Assembly (NCBI GenBank): GCA_024734495.1
Contig: JALMQS010000105.1
Coordinates: 68,671 to 132,670, forward strand
Direction: 5' to 3'
DNA length: 64,000 nucleotides
From: Forficula auricularia
Taxonomy: Eukaryota > Arthropoda > Insecta > Dermaptera > Forficulidae
Part shown: one piece after another, positions 32,866-45,308 of the stretch
Position numbering within the stretch: position 1 is the stretch's first letter
Layout of the letters: each line of letters starts with the position of its first letter
Made by a program: the position numbers and the translations under genes
Notes under the pieces: model-generated
The model's input: only the letters and a program-made list of their open reading frames with translations
What the model was told of the DNA's origin: nothing
The model's database searches: none

Positions 32866-34886
32866 GCCTCCATCGCAAAAAGAAAAAGCAGAAGCCGGGG
32901 ATCACGAGCCAAGGATAATAACCATAATTGCTTCAGCCACAGTGCAAAATAACCGGACTAGGCTCTTTAACTCTATCGTCCACTCCCACCTTTTTTCCAG
33001 ACCCTACTTACAGAAAATGGCCGGGCATGCCGGAACCTGGCTGCCAGCCGAGACGGGACCACAAGACCAGAGCCTATAGGCCAGCTGGTCAAAATATTGC
33101 GCCATCAAATACTTAAATATTTACCACAACTCGGATGGATTTATTAATTTATTTCAAATTGCTTGGATGGCGTACAGTGATTGTTCAAAAATCTGAATAC
33201 TGCTCTCCAACAACTGTTCAGCAGGCAGATCGTGATTCAAGACATTACGAAATGTTCCACCAAAATATTCACAAGACCGGCAGTCAGCAGGCAGTAAAGA
33301 CAAAATTAAAGTTCTCGAAACTAAAAAGAATTGTTGCACAAAATACGGTATGAAAGGGTAATAAGAATTGGAGAATTTAAATAATGATTTTAATACTACA
33401 TATTGTTATACTAAAAATATTATTGTATTTTTAGAATACCATTTTACAATTTCATGTGTTTTCAGATCAGAGTGAATGCATTGGGACGAAATGATTATAA
33501 GAACTTCGATAAAACTCGGTACTTGAATATACGGATCTATTAAAATTTTTAATTTTTAATGTAATTAATTTTCATATCAATAATAAAATCAAGTTTAAGT
33601 TATTGATGAATATTATACCAACATGAAAAAATAATTTTATGATATAAAAATTTCATGAATCCACTATTGAAGATTTTGTTTGCTGAGTAATAGTAGAGTT
33701 GTTAACTATAAAGAGAAATCAATCAAGTTGTCCTCTGATTGAAGGAAATAAAACACATATACAGGGTGATTCATCGGTTGTCCTCTTTTATCTTGGTCAG
33801 AGAGAAAAACTTCAAATATAATTTATATGATATGCACATTGTTTATTTAATGTATTATATGCATTTATATTAGGTGCCTGTTGGGGTTAGAATGCCTATC
33901 ATTTCTTAACCGACTTCAAAAAAGGAGAAGTTCTCTATTCAACTGAATTTTTTTTTGTGCCTATGCCAGTTCATACTGCCAATTTCAACCACGGTAGGCT
34001 GGTATTGGGTCTCAGCCCATTCGACACTGGTCCCATTTCATACTATTAGACCTTTTTATTCAGGTTTGTTTTAGACCCAAATTTTCTGTTTATGAACCGA
34101 TTTTTGATGGCTCTTTTTACCCGAAAGGGGGTGTCTTGTGACGGCAAACATACAATTTGCCAAGTTCCGACGATAGCGAAAACACTATTAATAACAACAC
34201 TAAAAAGAGAAAAATAAAAATAATTTCAAGAAAATATAAACCGACTTTCAAAAAATTAATGTAACAAATAAAAATTAATTAAAAGGTATAAAATACCATT
34301 ATCTTATTTGAAGTCATTAACTAAACGATCTTTATAAAACATTAACACGAAATACTTTTGAAAGTTGGTGCCAAAACATATTGTTTCATTTATAAATTAC
34401 TGACGGATTCCATAGTACGTTTGAGGGTATGCCTGCTTAAGGGTGATAGTTTGCTTGGCACCGACTTAAAAAAGTAATTTCATGTTAATATTTCGTCGTT
34501 TAGTTGTAACTAAATAAGATAATAATTATTTTATACCTTTTAGTGTATTTTATTTGTTGCATTTCATTTTGAAGTCGGTTTTTATTTTTTTCTTAAAAAT
34601 TATTTTTATTATAAGAAATTCTCGTCTTTACCATCGAATCATTGATGGTTAGAAATTTATTGATCATTCTATTTCTGAAATCGTTTTAGTGTTAATAAAT
34701 GTTTTTATAATGAGAAAAATTTATCTCAATTTTTTATTAATATTATGAAAACAAATATTTCTATTGAAGAAAGACAACACCCATTCCTTGAACCTTTTAA
34801 AATATACAGAAAACATATTTATAATTAAAGAATGATGAAGAAGGTCTAACTTTTGAAACTATAAAGTCCCATAAATAAATTATATT

Positions 34887-34921
<35 letters not shown>

Positions 34922-35405
34922 GTACAAGGGATTCGGGTCATAAATTAATGATAATTTTCTAATTTAAAAATAAATTTTGTATGATACTTGATTGTTTAGC
35001 GTGAATTAAAAATTCTCCTTAATGAGATAAGCTCGTATCCCGAAATATATATATATTCTCTCTCCTAATAACTGAATAAAAGCTCACGTGAGTTTATAAA
35101 CAATCACAGACACGAAAATAATAAATAAATAATAAATAACACAATGAATAATAGACTGGAAACCCTGCTTTGCTCCTTAAAGAAATTTATCTTTTAGTGG
35201 GTGGAATGCAACCAGACTGTGGGAGGGGCCCTCTGCGTCTCGGACCTCGAGTGCTGGCACCCCTGCATCAGCACCACCCTCTATGCCTTTTCCGCCTTTT
35301 TTCGCTGGACCCTCTGGGTTCTGGGTCAAAATAATATGACGAGGAAATAAGTCATATATCTGGCAATTACTTGCCTACATTTTGCAAAAAAAAATGGTCC
35401 TTCCG
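32866..35405 (-). repeat. left arm of giant inverted repeat (noisy)
   Basis: Read on the minus strand, this arm follows the right arm (35503-38440) from its centre outward: LTR-end flank, (AT)n tract, family D palindrome, dispersed motifs, then a diverged SINE. It has more deletions and mismatches than the right arm (2.5 kb against 2.9 kb). Together with the poly-G centre this suggests a fold-back read rather than real DNA. Confidence 0.85.
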
Positions 35406-35411
35406 CCCCCC

Positions 35412-35413
<2 letters not shown>

Positions 35414-35502
<89 letters not shown>
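35414..35502. other. 89-nt poly-G run
   Basis: A C8 run (35406-35413) followed by 89 consecutive G sits exactly at the symmetry axis of the inverted repeat. Such a run is not expected in an AT-rich genome and is best explained as a base-calling or consensus artefact. Confidence 0.97.
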
Positions 35503-36077
35503 CTCATTTACACAAAATGTAAGAGCAAGTAGATTTATAATTCACTGTCAACCCAGATATATGACTTATTTCCTCTCATCATATTATTTTGACTAAGAAC
35601 CCAGAGGGTCCAGCGAAAAGAGCGGAAAAGGATTTATAGAAGGGGTGCTGTTCTGGGGGTGCGAAAGCACTCGGGTCCGGATGTGCACAGAGAGGGCCTC
35701 AGTCTGGTTGCATTCACCTTAATTACAAAAAGATAGAATTTCTTTAAGAATCCAAACAAAATTTACAAATAGGGGTTTCCGGTCCGTAACATTGTTCTAA
35801 TTATTTATTATTTATTTATTTATTTATTATTTTCATTGTCTGTGATTGTTTATAAACTCATGGTAGACTGGCTACAATGGAATTCATTCCGAGGCCATTA
35901 AGAGGAGAGAGAAATATATATATATATTTCGGGATACGAGCCCATCTCATTGGGAGAATTTTTAATTCACGCTACAATCAAGCCATCATACAAAGAATTT
36001 ATTTTATTAAATTAGAAAATTATCAGTAGTCGGCCTAGACCCCATGACCCCCCCCCCCCTGGAACCTCCCTGGCTAC

Positions 36078-36108
<31 letters not shown>

Positions 36109-38440
36109 TGAATATAATTTATTTGTAAAGGACTATAGTTTCAAAAGTTAGACCTTCTTCATCATTCTTTTAATTATAAATATGTTTTCTGTTATGTCTA
36201 AGGTTCAAGGAATGGGTGTTGTCTTTCTTCTAATAGAAATATTTGTTTTCATAATATTAATAAAAAGAAGAATATTGAGATAAATTTTTTCTCATTATAA
36301 AAACATTTATTTAACACTAAAACGATTTCAAGAAATAGAATTGAATCAACTTCAAATTTCGGGAATAAATATTTAATACATCAATGATTCGATGGTAAAA
36401 ATTTGAGAATTTTCTTATAATAAAAATAATTTTTAAGAAAAAAATAAAAACCGACTTCAAAAAATGAAATGCAACAAATAAAATACACTAAAAGGTATAA
36501 AATAATTATTATCTTATTTAGTTACAACTAAACGACGAAATATTAACATGAAATTACTTTTTTAAGTCGGTGCCAAACAAACTATACCCTTAAGCGAGCA
36601 TACCCTCCAAACGTACTAAGTAAGATCCGTCGAGTGGAATTCATAAATGGTATATGTTTGGCACCAACTTAAAAAAGTAATTTCATGTTAATATTTCGTC
36701 GTTTAGTTGTAACTAAATAAGATAATAATTATTTTATACCTTTTAGTGTATTTTATTTGTTGCATTTAATTTTTTGAAGTCGGTTTATATTTTTTTCTTA
36801 AAAATTATTTTTATTTTTCTCTTTTTAGTGATGTTATTAATAGTGACCATATCATCAGAACTTAACCAAATTAATATGACACCATCCCTAAGACACCCCC
36901 TTTCGGATAAAAAAGAACCATCAAAATCGGTTCATAAACAAAGAAGTTAGGTCTAAACAAACCTAATAAAAAAGGTCTAATAATTATGAAAAAAATGGGA
37001 CCAATCGGAAGGTAGACTGGACCCAATGCAAATTTTTTTTTCAAAATTGGTTCAGAATTGGCGGAGATATGAGGTAACATAGGCATGAGGTAACATAGGC
37101 ACAAAAAAAAATTCAGTTGAATAGAGAACCTTACTTCCTTTTTTGAAGTCGGTTAAAAATGATAAACATTCCCTAACCCTATTAAGCGGAGCACCCTGTA
37201 TATAAATGCATATAGTACGTAAATAAACAATAATATATCATATAAATTATATTTGAAGAGTTTTTCTCTCTGACTTAAAATAAAAGAGCTATAAGAGTTA
37301 TAAAGAGAGGACAGACCGATGAATCACCCTGTATATGTGTTTTATTTCCTTCAATCAGAGGACAACTTGATTGATTTCTCTTTTTATGAATTAACAACTC
37401 TACTATTCTCGGCTAAACAAAATCTTTCAATAGTGGATATTCATGAAATTTTTATATCATTAAAATTATGTTTTTTCATGTACTGAGTAATATTATTGGT
37501 TTCGTAACTTAATAACTAAACTTGATTTTGGATATTATTTTTATGAGAAATTAATACTTAAAAGTTAAAAATTTTAACTAGATCCGACCACTGTTCGAAA
37601 ATTGCCGAGTTTATCCGAAGTTCATATGACATCATTTCGTCCCAACTAGGCTCTCACGTTCCGCTCTGACTGATCTGAAAACACATAATAAAATTGTAAA
37701 ATATTATTCCTAAATACAATAATATTTTTTAATTATAACAATATGTAGTATATTAAATCGGTATTTTAAATTCTCCAATTCTTCTTATTACCCTTCATAC
37801 GTGAATACACAGTGCAGCAATTCTTTTAGTTTCGAGAACTTTTAATTTTATGCTTTTACTGCCTACTGATTGCGGTCTTATTAATGTACAATTGGAACAT
37901 TGCAATAATCTATCTTGAATCCGCGATCTGCCATAACTGAACAATTTGTTGGAAGAACTTTCAAGTATTCAGATTTTTGAACAATCGCGAGATCAGTTGT
38001 ACGCCATCAAAGCAATTTGAAATAAAATTAATAAATCCATCCGGAGTTATTGAAATTAAATATTTTAAAGTATTTGATTTCGTATATTTTGACCAGCTGG
38101 CCCCTTTTATAGAATTGTCGGCCTCCTAGTGTAATGGTCAGCATGTCTGGCTGGCAGCCCGGAGGTCTAGGGTTCGATTCCCGGCTATACCCAGCCATTT
38201 TTTCTGTAAGTATAGGGTCTGGAAAAAAAATTAAGTGGGCGATAAATTTAAAAACCTAATTTATCGATCGGTGTATTTACCACTGCTCGAAGCCCCTAAA
38301 AACTTAGTAAATTGGATTGTATCTAACTTTCTGAGATTTGGCTCGTGATCCCGGCTTCTTTCCTTCTACTTTTTTCTTTTCACGATGGAGGGGCCATCCC
38401 ATACAGGCCTTCTGGTGTATCTCCTTCTCATATCAATATC
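35503..38440 (+). repeat. right arm of giant inverted repeat
   Basis: Its first 910 bp (35503-36412) repeat 31150-32080 in direct orientation almost base for base, including the LTR end at 35785-35792. The rest mirrors the left arm. This copy has the cleaner sequence and probably represents the true single locus. Confidence 0.85.
36448..37156 (-). mobile_element. family D element in right arm
   Basis: The palindromic module (about 36448-36790, AACCGACTTC...GAAGTCGGTT) and the outer head ending TTTTTTGAAGTCGGTTAAAA (37137-37158) match 22435-23115 in inverted order. The left-arm counterpart is 33905-34580. A frame at 36871-37104 is not recognisable as a gene. Confidence 0.75.
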
Positions 38441-38462
38441 ATTAAAAAAAAAATCACTCGGT
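38119..38462 (+). mobile_element. tRNA-derived SINE
   Basis: The head has an A-box-like TAGTGTAATGGTCAGCATG and a B-box GGTTCGATTCC at tRNA spacing (about 38127-38180). The acceptor stem does not pair, so it is a SINE rather than a tRNA gene. A body of about 200 bp of unrelated sequence follows. The last 80 bp (GGAGGGGCC...CTCCTTCTCATATC) end in poly-A. That tail matches the 3' end of the LINE fragment at 45309-45735, the expected partner relationship. A noisy second copy is at 32866-33060 on the minus strand, part of the inverted repeat. Confidence 0.85.
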
Positions 38463-39360
38463 TTATCGATTTCGATTTCAAAACAATCTATTATACTTTA
38501 ATTTTTGAGTAAGTTACGGGCGATTGAAATAAATGCAAAATTGAGAAAAAATTGAAAATTTCAATCTGTATCTTAAAATTGTGATGTGATAGAAGTTTTT
38601 ATTTGGCTGTAGGAATCAGAATATATCTCAATACCAAGAATTTTTCCAAATTGAATTTTGCAGACCTGGGTTATTAATTACTATCATTAAAAATTGTTTA
38701 TTTATAATTAATATTAATATTTTCAATATACCTATAAAGTGAATAAAGAAATATCATCTACTCTTTGTGAGTAATTATGTTAATTTATAAGTTGATAATA
38801 ATTAATAAATAATAAAGCGTATGAATGTAAGACTCCTATTAGAATTTGACTACGATACTAATAGTTTAGTTTAGAACCTGAAGAAGCCACATTGTAGACG
38901 AAACTTCGATGAGTAATGTTTTATAAGTATTTAAAAAATAAAAAAATAAAAAAAAAATAATTCCGATTCCATAGAACTAATAATTCAATTTTCAATAGAG
39001 TTTTATAGATCTTGATTTTCATCAGCCTAATATAAATATTTCCTAGGATATTTAATGAAATTTTTGTTATCATGATATTAAATTCTATGGTATTGAATAT
39101 CCATGGGAAATATTTATATTATCTATACAGAAGTTTAAACAATAAACTTGAACAGAAAGAGATGAAATAAAAATAAAAATGGTTTGAATCTGTGGGGAAA
39201 AAAGTAAAAACAAACAAAACCTTACTCTATCAAAATATGCAAGAGCAAGAAAATAAATTGATGATGACAAGGAATTTCGTTATCTGAAATAAAAAATAAT
39301 TTTCGACAAAAGTCAAATAGAAATTAAGATCAGCATAAAATGTAGCTTAGTCAGAAATAA
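38463..39360. other. AT-rich stretch with one hammerhead-like sequence
   Basis: Positions 38878-38904 read CTGAAGAAGCCACATTGTAG then ACGAAAC, with the box spacing of Penelope-type hammerheads, though helix II is weak. The rest shows no gene. Confidence 0.45.
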
Positions 39361-39900
39361 ACAGATGTGGCCATCCACATGACGTTACCATAAACCTGGC
39401 CCCAATCTTATATTTAATAAAATAATTTTACGAAAGAACACCCCCCCCTCCTCTTAATTTTGAACCCATTAGCAATTAATAATATATTTTTAATTATGAG
39501 ACTATTATATTATAAACTAGCTGCGAGGCCCGCCTTCGGCAGCCCTCTTGCAAGCCAGGGGGATCCGCCTCCTGGGCCCCAACCTCCGAACCCCCACTAC
39601 CACTCCACACCCTTCCCTGCACTCCATTCCCACCCCCACCCTCACACTCTATTCTCGAACTTTCTCGCCCCCGCATATCCCACCCCCACACCCAGTTTTT
39701 GCATTTCTAGCCTTCTCGTGGCCCACAGATTATGTATCTATAGTATACAAAATTTGACATTTTTTGACCCTTCCCCCAATTTGGGTTGTTAGTTTTTGAA
39801 TTTCTAGCTCTCTAGAGGTCCGCAGATTATGTATATAAAATTTGGTTGAGTTTCCTCCAAGGGCAAGAATCTTTACCCCCTCTTTTTGGTTGTTTTTTTT
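39361..39900. other. family B tail, GC-rich patch and low-complexity sequence
   Basis: Positions 39361-39400 carry a family B tail (GATGTGGCCATCCACATGAC). Positions 39525-39700 are unusually GC-rich and C-rich (AGCTGCGAGGCCCGCCTTCG, then CCCAC-rich runs) and open in several frames because of composition only. From 39715, GATTATGTATATAAAATTTG and GGTTGAGTTT are family B internal blocks. No gene is supported. Confidence 0.45.
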
Positions 39901-40759
39901 TTTAGAATTTTTTTAAAAGAAGCTTGTCAGAAATTACATCCCCTTCAAATTTACTCATAACAAAATTTGCCGAAGAGGTAATAGTTTAGGAATTATTTGA
40001 TAATTTCCATTAGTGCACCCCCCAACCCCCTTTTGGGATCAAAATATAAAAACGTTATATACCAATGAATTTAAGTTAGAAAACATCTGATCCAAATATG
40101 AAATTTCATAATAATCCCTTCAGTCGTTTTTACATGAACGTGAGCTTTTGCACGGAACCCCCGGAAACATCATACATCAGACAGATAGGAAGTTTGTTGA
40201 GGGTGTTTTCGTTCATAACTTTGCTTGAAACGTGTGCAACCAAAATTTGGCGTGATTTGGAGCAATGTACAGACAAAATCTTAATTTTATTATAATATTT
40301 ACATATCAGCTTTCTTCGATTTTTATTTGAAAATATTTTTACCCCCCTCTTTTTGGTCACTATCAATTTCACATAGTGCAAACTGCCTCAGAGCACTGTA
40401 TTAGTTTGTAAGTTTGTAAATAAAGTTTAAGTAAATACCTACATAAATAAATATTCAATTAGAATCAAAAATTCTGAATGTCCAATGCTGGCTAACCATT
40501 CTGCTAACCTTAAACACATTAATATATAAGTTTAATTTATTCGAGGTTGAGATTTTTGTATATAGGGATAAAAAGTAAAAATATTCTATTCTATTTTTTT
40601 GTAAGAAGTGATTGCTGTTCTGTATTGATAAGGTTGTTATTAAAAAGAGAAAAAAATTGTGTTTTTTGTGAATGTGCCAAATATCTTTTGAAAATTGTAT
40701 TCTGATGGCCTTCAATGGTAACGAAGGTAATAAGAAAATTTAAACGAATGTGTGACATG

Positions 40760-40830
40760 ACTATTTGAAGCCCTGAAGAAGTCGGCAAAGTCGACGAAAC
40801 GTTGGTGGATAAATAAAAAAGTCACACATA
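40760..40830 (+). ncRNA. hammerhead-like relic, Penelope type
   Basis: CTGAAGA (40773-40779), helix II GTCG/CGAC (40781-40784/40792-40795), GAAAC (40796-40800), loop GTTG, closing GT (40805-40806). The cleavage-site base is G (40807), which hammerheads do not cleave, so this copy is probably inactive. It is followed by GGATAAATAAAAAAGTC. Confidence 0.48.
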
Positions 40831-41371
40831 AAAAACTTGTCCTTATTTTCCCAATATAAACTTTCAAATTATAAATTAAATTATGGACGGAAATGATAAT
40901 ACTTAAACACAATTTTAACTTTTCTAATCCCAAAATGCTAGATAAAGAACATAACTTGGAAAAAAGATTAATTTTAGAAATGATCGACATTTTAAATAAC
41001 AAAAATTCGATTAATAAAAAGCAAGATATATATGGGTTGTTCTTCTAATGTTTATAAAAAAATTTTAGAGAAAAATAATTTTTAATAAATATTTTTATTT
41101 GAATTAAAGTCAATTTGGTCACCAAGACAATTTGTATAATTGTCTATATGAAAATATTTAATATCTTAGTGTTGCTTTCTAAATTTTAGTGGAAGAAACT
41201 TTTTTTTTCTTTTTTGAAAATTTTTACCATTGAAAAAGGTAACATAATTCTCCCGAAACGTTTGGTTTGAAAATAGGTATGTAAACGTGTTCAAGATTGT
41301 TTTATAAAAGATTTGAATTTTTTCAATATATAAAAACAATCAATTAAATTTCATTCTTTTCTATATATAGT

Positions 41372-41992
41372 AGGGTGGTCCTTATTTTGGGTATTTTCGT
41401 AATTTTACGTCGATAAGGGCTCACATCGTTCGAAATAAATAAAAAAAAATATCCCCCCAAGTTTCAAGTCTCTATCTCAATTATAACCTGTGGCCCCAGC
41501 GATGTTAGTTTCTCATCTAAATAACATGGGGTTTTTGCCATTGAAAGATCAATTTTTTATTCCGGCCAAAGTAATGGTTCAAAAAATTTGAAACTCTGTA
41601 GACTTTATCCTTATAATAGTAGCTATCCCTCAGAATTTTCACAGATTTTTAGCTTTGGAGTATATAACTTGGTAACACTAAGATATAGCAGTATTTTATC
41701 TAGCTGCAACTCCAAAATTATAATAACTAAAAATCTGAAATAATTCTGATGGATAGCTAGTATTATAAGGATAAATTTTACAGAGTTTCAAATTTTTTGA
41801 ACCATTACTTTGGCCGGAATAAAAAATTGATATTTTAATGCCAAAAACCCCATGTTATTTAAATGAGAAATTTACATCGCTGGGGGCAAAGGTCATAATT
41901 GATATAGAGACTTGAAACTTGGGGGATATTTTTTTTATTTATTTCGTACGATATGAGCCCTTGTCCGCGTAAAAATTCGAAATTACCACCCT
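41372..41992. mobile_element. palindromic TIR element (TAGGGTGGT ends)
   Basis: Arms of about 280 bp start from TAGGGTGGTCCTTATTTTGG and mirror to ACCACCCTA at 41986-41994. Matching inner blocks include TCCGGCCAAAGTAATGGTTC and TTTGAAACTCTGTA. The centre is near 41690. It is non-coding, flanked on the right by an (AT)n run. Confidence 0.85.
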
Positions 41993-42009
41993 AATATATA
42001 TATATATAT

Positions 42010-42690
42010 ATATATGTTTATTTGCATCAAGAGAGGCAACCTCATCGATTTCACTTTATGGATAAACGGAATTCTATTTTTAATGATAACTATAGATCGC
42101 AAGTAAAAGATCATTTTCCAAATGGTTGGTTGATTCATTCAACTGAGATGAGATTGGTTTGTGTGCGACGGATTGTCTCGGCTTGAACGGATGCCATTGA
42201 GCTGTCCTCGTTTACTTACGTCGGTTGTTTCGAATGCACTCGATTGATAAGCGTCCGTCAGACAAGAAGTCTCTCCTAATATAATGATAAAGATAGGAGA
42301 AAAGGCGATAAGCAAAGGCGGCTTTTTGCTTTTCGTGGAAACGAGCTTCCAAATGAATTCCATCTTTTTATCTACGCGGATTAAATATTTATTGTCTCAG
42401 ATAGGAGTTCCTTCTCCGGGAATCGTCTCCCTTCTCTCCTCAAAGATCTTCTCTATCAAAGAATATCCGCAAAATACTTCATATCTTTGAAAATCATGTT
42501 AAATAAATTTACGAAAACATCGGCGCAGGATCGCGGAGGATTTTCGCCTGATTCCAACACAATTTTATTAAATAAATTTACGTCATCCTAGATATGTAAT
42601 GAATCAAAGGAAAGAAAATGATGTCATATGAATTTTAGGGTTCAGTTTAAAAGTTAAAACGGGATCCTATTATTATGTCTGTCCTTCTAA
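42010..42690. other. no gene recognised
   Basis: It begins with the dispersed motif TTTGCATCAAGAGAGGCAAC (42018-42060). Positions 42140-42490 are somewhat less AT-rich and open on both strands for about 70 codons, but without recognisable protein features. Confidence 0.35.
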
Positions 42691-42691
42691 T

Positions 42692-42692
<1 letters not shown>

Positions 42693-42722
<30 letters not shown>

Positions 42723-44608
42723 GCTGTTTAGCTAGTTTTACGGACAAGATGTCCAATACAGAAAAAGAAACATATACAGGATACAATATTAAAACAATAT
42801 GGATATAATAAAATAACAGATAGGTATCAGAGAGAAAAAAACAAAACAAACTTATTACACTGAAGTGGTTTTTACAATGTGGCTGATGGTTTTAAGATGA
42901 TTTTTTTGAGTTGGTGAGGAGTTGTGCTGGAAAGGTCAAGATTGGTCGAGTGTTTATTTGCTAGTGTTTGAATTCTGTCAATGGCGTTGGTTTTACCGAA
43001 GTTAGTCGAGTGATGTGGAACTACAAACATATCTTGGGATCTCGTGCTATGGGATGGGATTCTAAAATTTAGCGTAGATAGAATTTTTGGACACACGATT
43101 TTTCCGGAAATAAGTTTAAGCAGGAAGGAAATGTCATTGTAATCACGTCGTTGTTCCAGTGTGTTGAGTTTCAGGTGTGAAATTAGATAGTCATAATTCA
43201 GATTATCTATACTTATGCCTAGTTTATAATTAACCGTCCTCAAAAATTCATGCTGGATTCTTTCCAAGGATGCCTTATGTATCTCATAGTAGACAGAGAT
43301 AGATAGAGTCAACCTGTAATTTTTGTTCAAGGTAGGTATTGAGAAAATGTTCGTATGTAATTAGATTTGTGAGAGTTGATTATCCCTGGGTGAAGCCATG
43401 CTGTTCCGTGTGAATTATATTTTTAAAGAGAGGAGTTAATTTATTGGTTATTAAACTATCGAGGATTTTGGGTATTGAGGATAGTGTTGATATAGGACGG
43501 TAATTAGTTATATTAGATTTATCACCGTCTTTGTAAATGGGAGTTATGAAAGATGTTTTCCATTTCAATGGAAATTCACCGATGTTCAATGAATGATTGA
43601 AGAGTTTGAGTAAGGGGTTCAGAAGATTTTTGGCACAGTTTTTGAGAAAAATAGGGGGGATACCATCGGGTCCGCCGCTCTTGTTTGGGTCTAGGGAGTC
43701 TAGTTTTTTCATGAGTTCAGTGGACGTTATGGAGAGTTGAGATATGTTGATGGTGGAAGTATTTTGTAGGATTCTGGTCTTGCAAGGTAATTTGGAGTAG
43801 ACACTTGAAAAATGTTGTGCGAAGAGATTGCATGTTTCCTTTGGAGTATTCGCAGTTAGATCGTTTAAGGTCATAGTGGGTGGGATAGAGGTGTTTTTTT
43901 TTTAATTTGTTAGTATAGGTCCAGAAGTTGTTTATATTATTAGGGATAGTTAATTCAAGTTTAGTGATATAGTTTCCCCAGTCTTTTCGTGTCAATTTAA
44001 GGGATAGTGTTCTTAGGTGTCTAAAGCTTATATAATGGGCCAATGAGCCTGATTCTTTAAATTTTTTATGTTCGGCTTTTTTGTTAAGAATGGTTTGTTT
44101 TAGTTGTGTTGAGTACCAGTGAGGAAATTTCATGGTTTTTGTACAAGCTGTTGGTACATGTATGTCTATTATATTGTTAAGAGTGAGGTAGAATTTGTCT
44201 ATTGATTCCGTAAGATTTAGCCCAAGAAATAGTTCGTCCCAGTTAATTTTAGCTAACAGAATGTTCACATTAACATAATCACATGATTTAAAGTTTTTAT
44301 AGAATGACTGTTGTTCATGGGGAATAGATAAGGATGGAACAGGTACGGTTATATCTAATGCTGGGTGATATGATTTGTCTAGTGGCAAGATGCTGTCATC
44401 TGCTTCTATAACTGAAACATTATCTATATTAGAGAGGACTAGATCAAGAATGTGGTTTAAAGAGTTATTGACATGGTTGTGTTGGCGTAAGTTCACATCA
44501 CTGATTGCCTCGTGGAAAATCCGTCCAAGTGAAGTGGATTGTGCGCAGTTTGAGTTGTTTTCCCAGGATAAGGTGGGTAGATTATAATCCCCGATGATAA
44601 TCGTTAAA
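42693..44608 (-). mobile_element. 5'-truncated non-LTR retrotransposon (Jockey-superfamily-like)
   Basis: Reading the minus strand from 44608: an endonuclease end with GDYNLP, then LRQHNHVNNSLNHILDLVLS and LPLDKSYHP. A linker and the front of the reverse transcriptase follow (DPNKSGGPDGIP, FITPIYKDGD, TNYRPISTLSSIPKI, EQHGF). After a stop at 43380 the C-terminal domain resumes (ASLERIQHEFLR, LEQRRDYNDISFLLKL, GKIVCP). The palm segment with the catalytic F/YxDD box is missing. A frameshift lies near the ten-T run at 43892-43901. The 3' end is an (AAAT)n tail at 42693-42720. The element is dead. Confidence 0.87.
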
Positions 44609-44737
44609 CAAATATTTTGCTACATTTAATTTCAATAGGTTAATCAATTATAGTTTAAAAACTAAAAAACATGCTTTTGTCAGTAATGCACTAAAAAGTA
44701 CAAAATAATGTAATGAACTTTTTTATGTCCCATAACT

Positions 44738-45300
44738 AAACGGATCGTTGCTAAACTTTATCCAAGTCATTTGAAATATCAATATGTTTATTCCTTTATT
44801 ATTAATCAGATATCACTGGCTATTTGCAGTCCATGTTTAAAATAAAATAATAAAGAATTTAAAAAAGTAACAATACTATCTTACTCTAGAGTAATGTACT
44901 TTAAAATATAATTTTACTAAAAGCTTTATTTAAACTTTTTTGTGGTCCTCAAGATCCTTATTAAACATATTAAATTTCATCAAAATTGGTTAAGTCATTT
45001 TCAAAATATTTAGAAAAAACTAAAAAAGTACTGATATAATGTTTGCGGGCCGATATGTACCAAAAACTAATTAGCGGTTCATTTTGTCAAAATAATGGTA
45101 GGTTTTCAATTTCATTTCAATCGGTTCAAAGGTGTGGAAAAAAACGACCACACACACACACACACATTCATCCATCCATCCACACAGTGTAAATGAAAAA
45201 ATGGCACTTTGTGGCCTCTGGACGAGACCCCATGTAATTTTTACATAAACCGTCACTTTCTAAAATTCAACCTAATTGAATACTATAATTTGTTACTAGA
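44738..45300 (-). mobile_element. family A repeat, minus-strand copy lacking its head
   Basis: On the + strand it starts AACGGATCGTTGCTAAACTT (the right end of family A) and proceeds inverted through GGCCGATATGTACCAAAAAC, a (CA)n tract near 45150-45168, GACGAGACCCCATGTAATTT and AACCGTCACTTTCTAAAATT to about 45300. The GCGAAGCATGGG head is replaced by the LINE fragment that begins at 45309. Confidence 0.75.
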
Positions 45301-45308
45301 CCATGTGT

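Noticed and set aside
31974..32952. Long open reading frames on both strands (250-312 codons)
   Set aside because: They are almost entirely N; the frames exist only because the gap has no stop codons.
38119..38195. Possible functional tRNA gene
   Set aside because: A and B boxes are good, but the acceptor stem does not pair, the anticodon loop is irregular, and a SINE body with poly-A tail follows.
32866..38440. A giant autonomous fold-back transposon
   Set aside because: The arms include unrelated repeats (LTR end, SINE, family D), one arm is noisier, the axis is poly-G, and there is a direct third copy before a gap; an assembly artefact explains all of this better.
39460..39792. 110-codon proline/histidine-rich frame
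   Set aside because: Composition of a C-rich patch produces open frames on both strands; no start context, splice sites or homology are visible.
42139..42490. Possible host gene in a less AT-rich patch
   Set aside because: Short frames on both strands show no motif, and no convincing splice pair was found.
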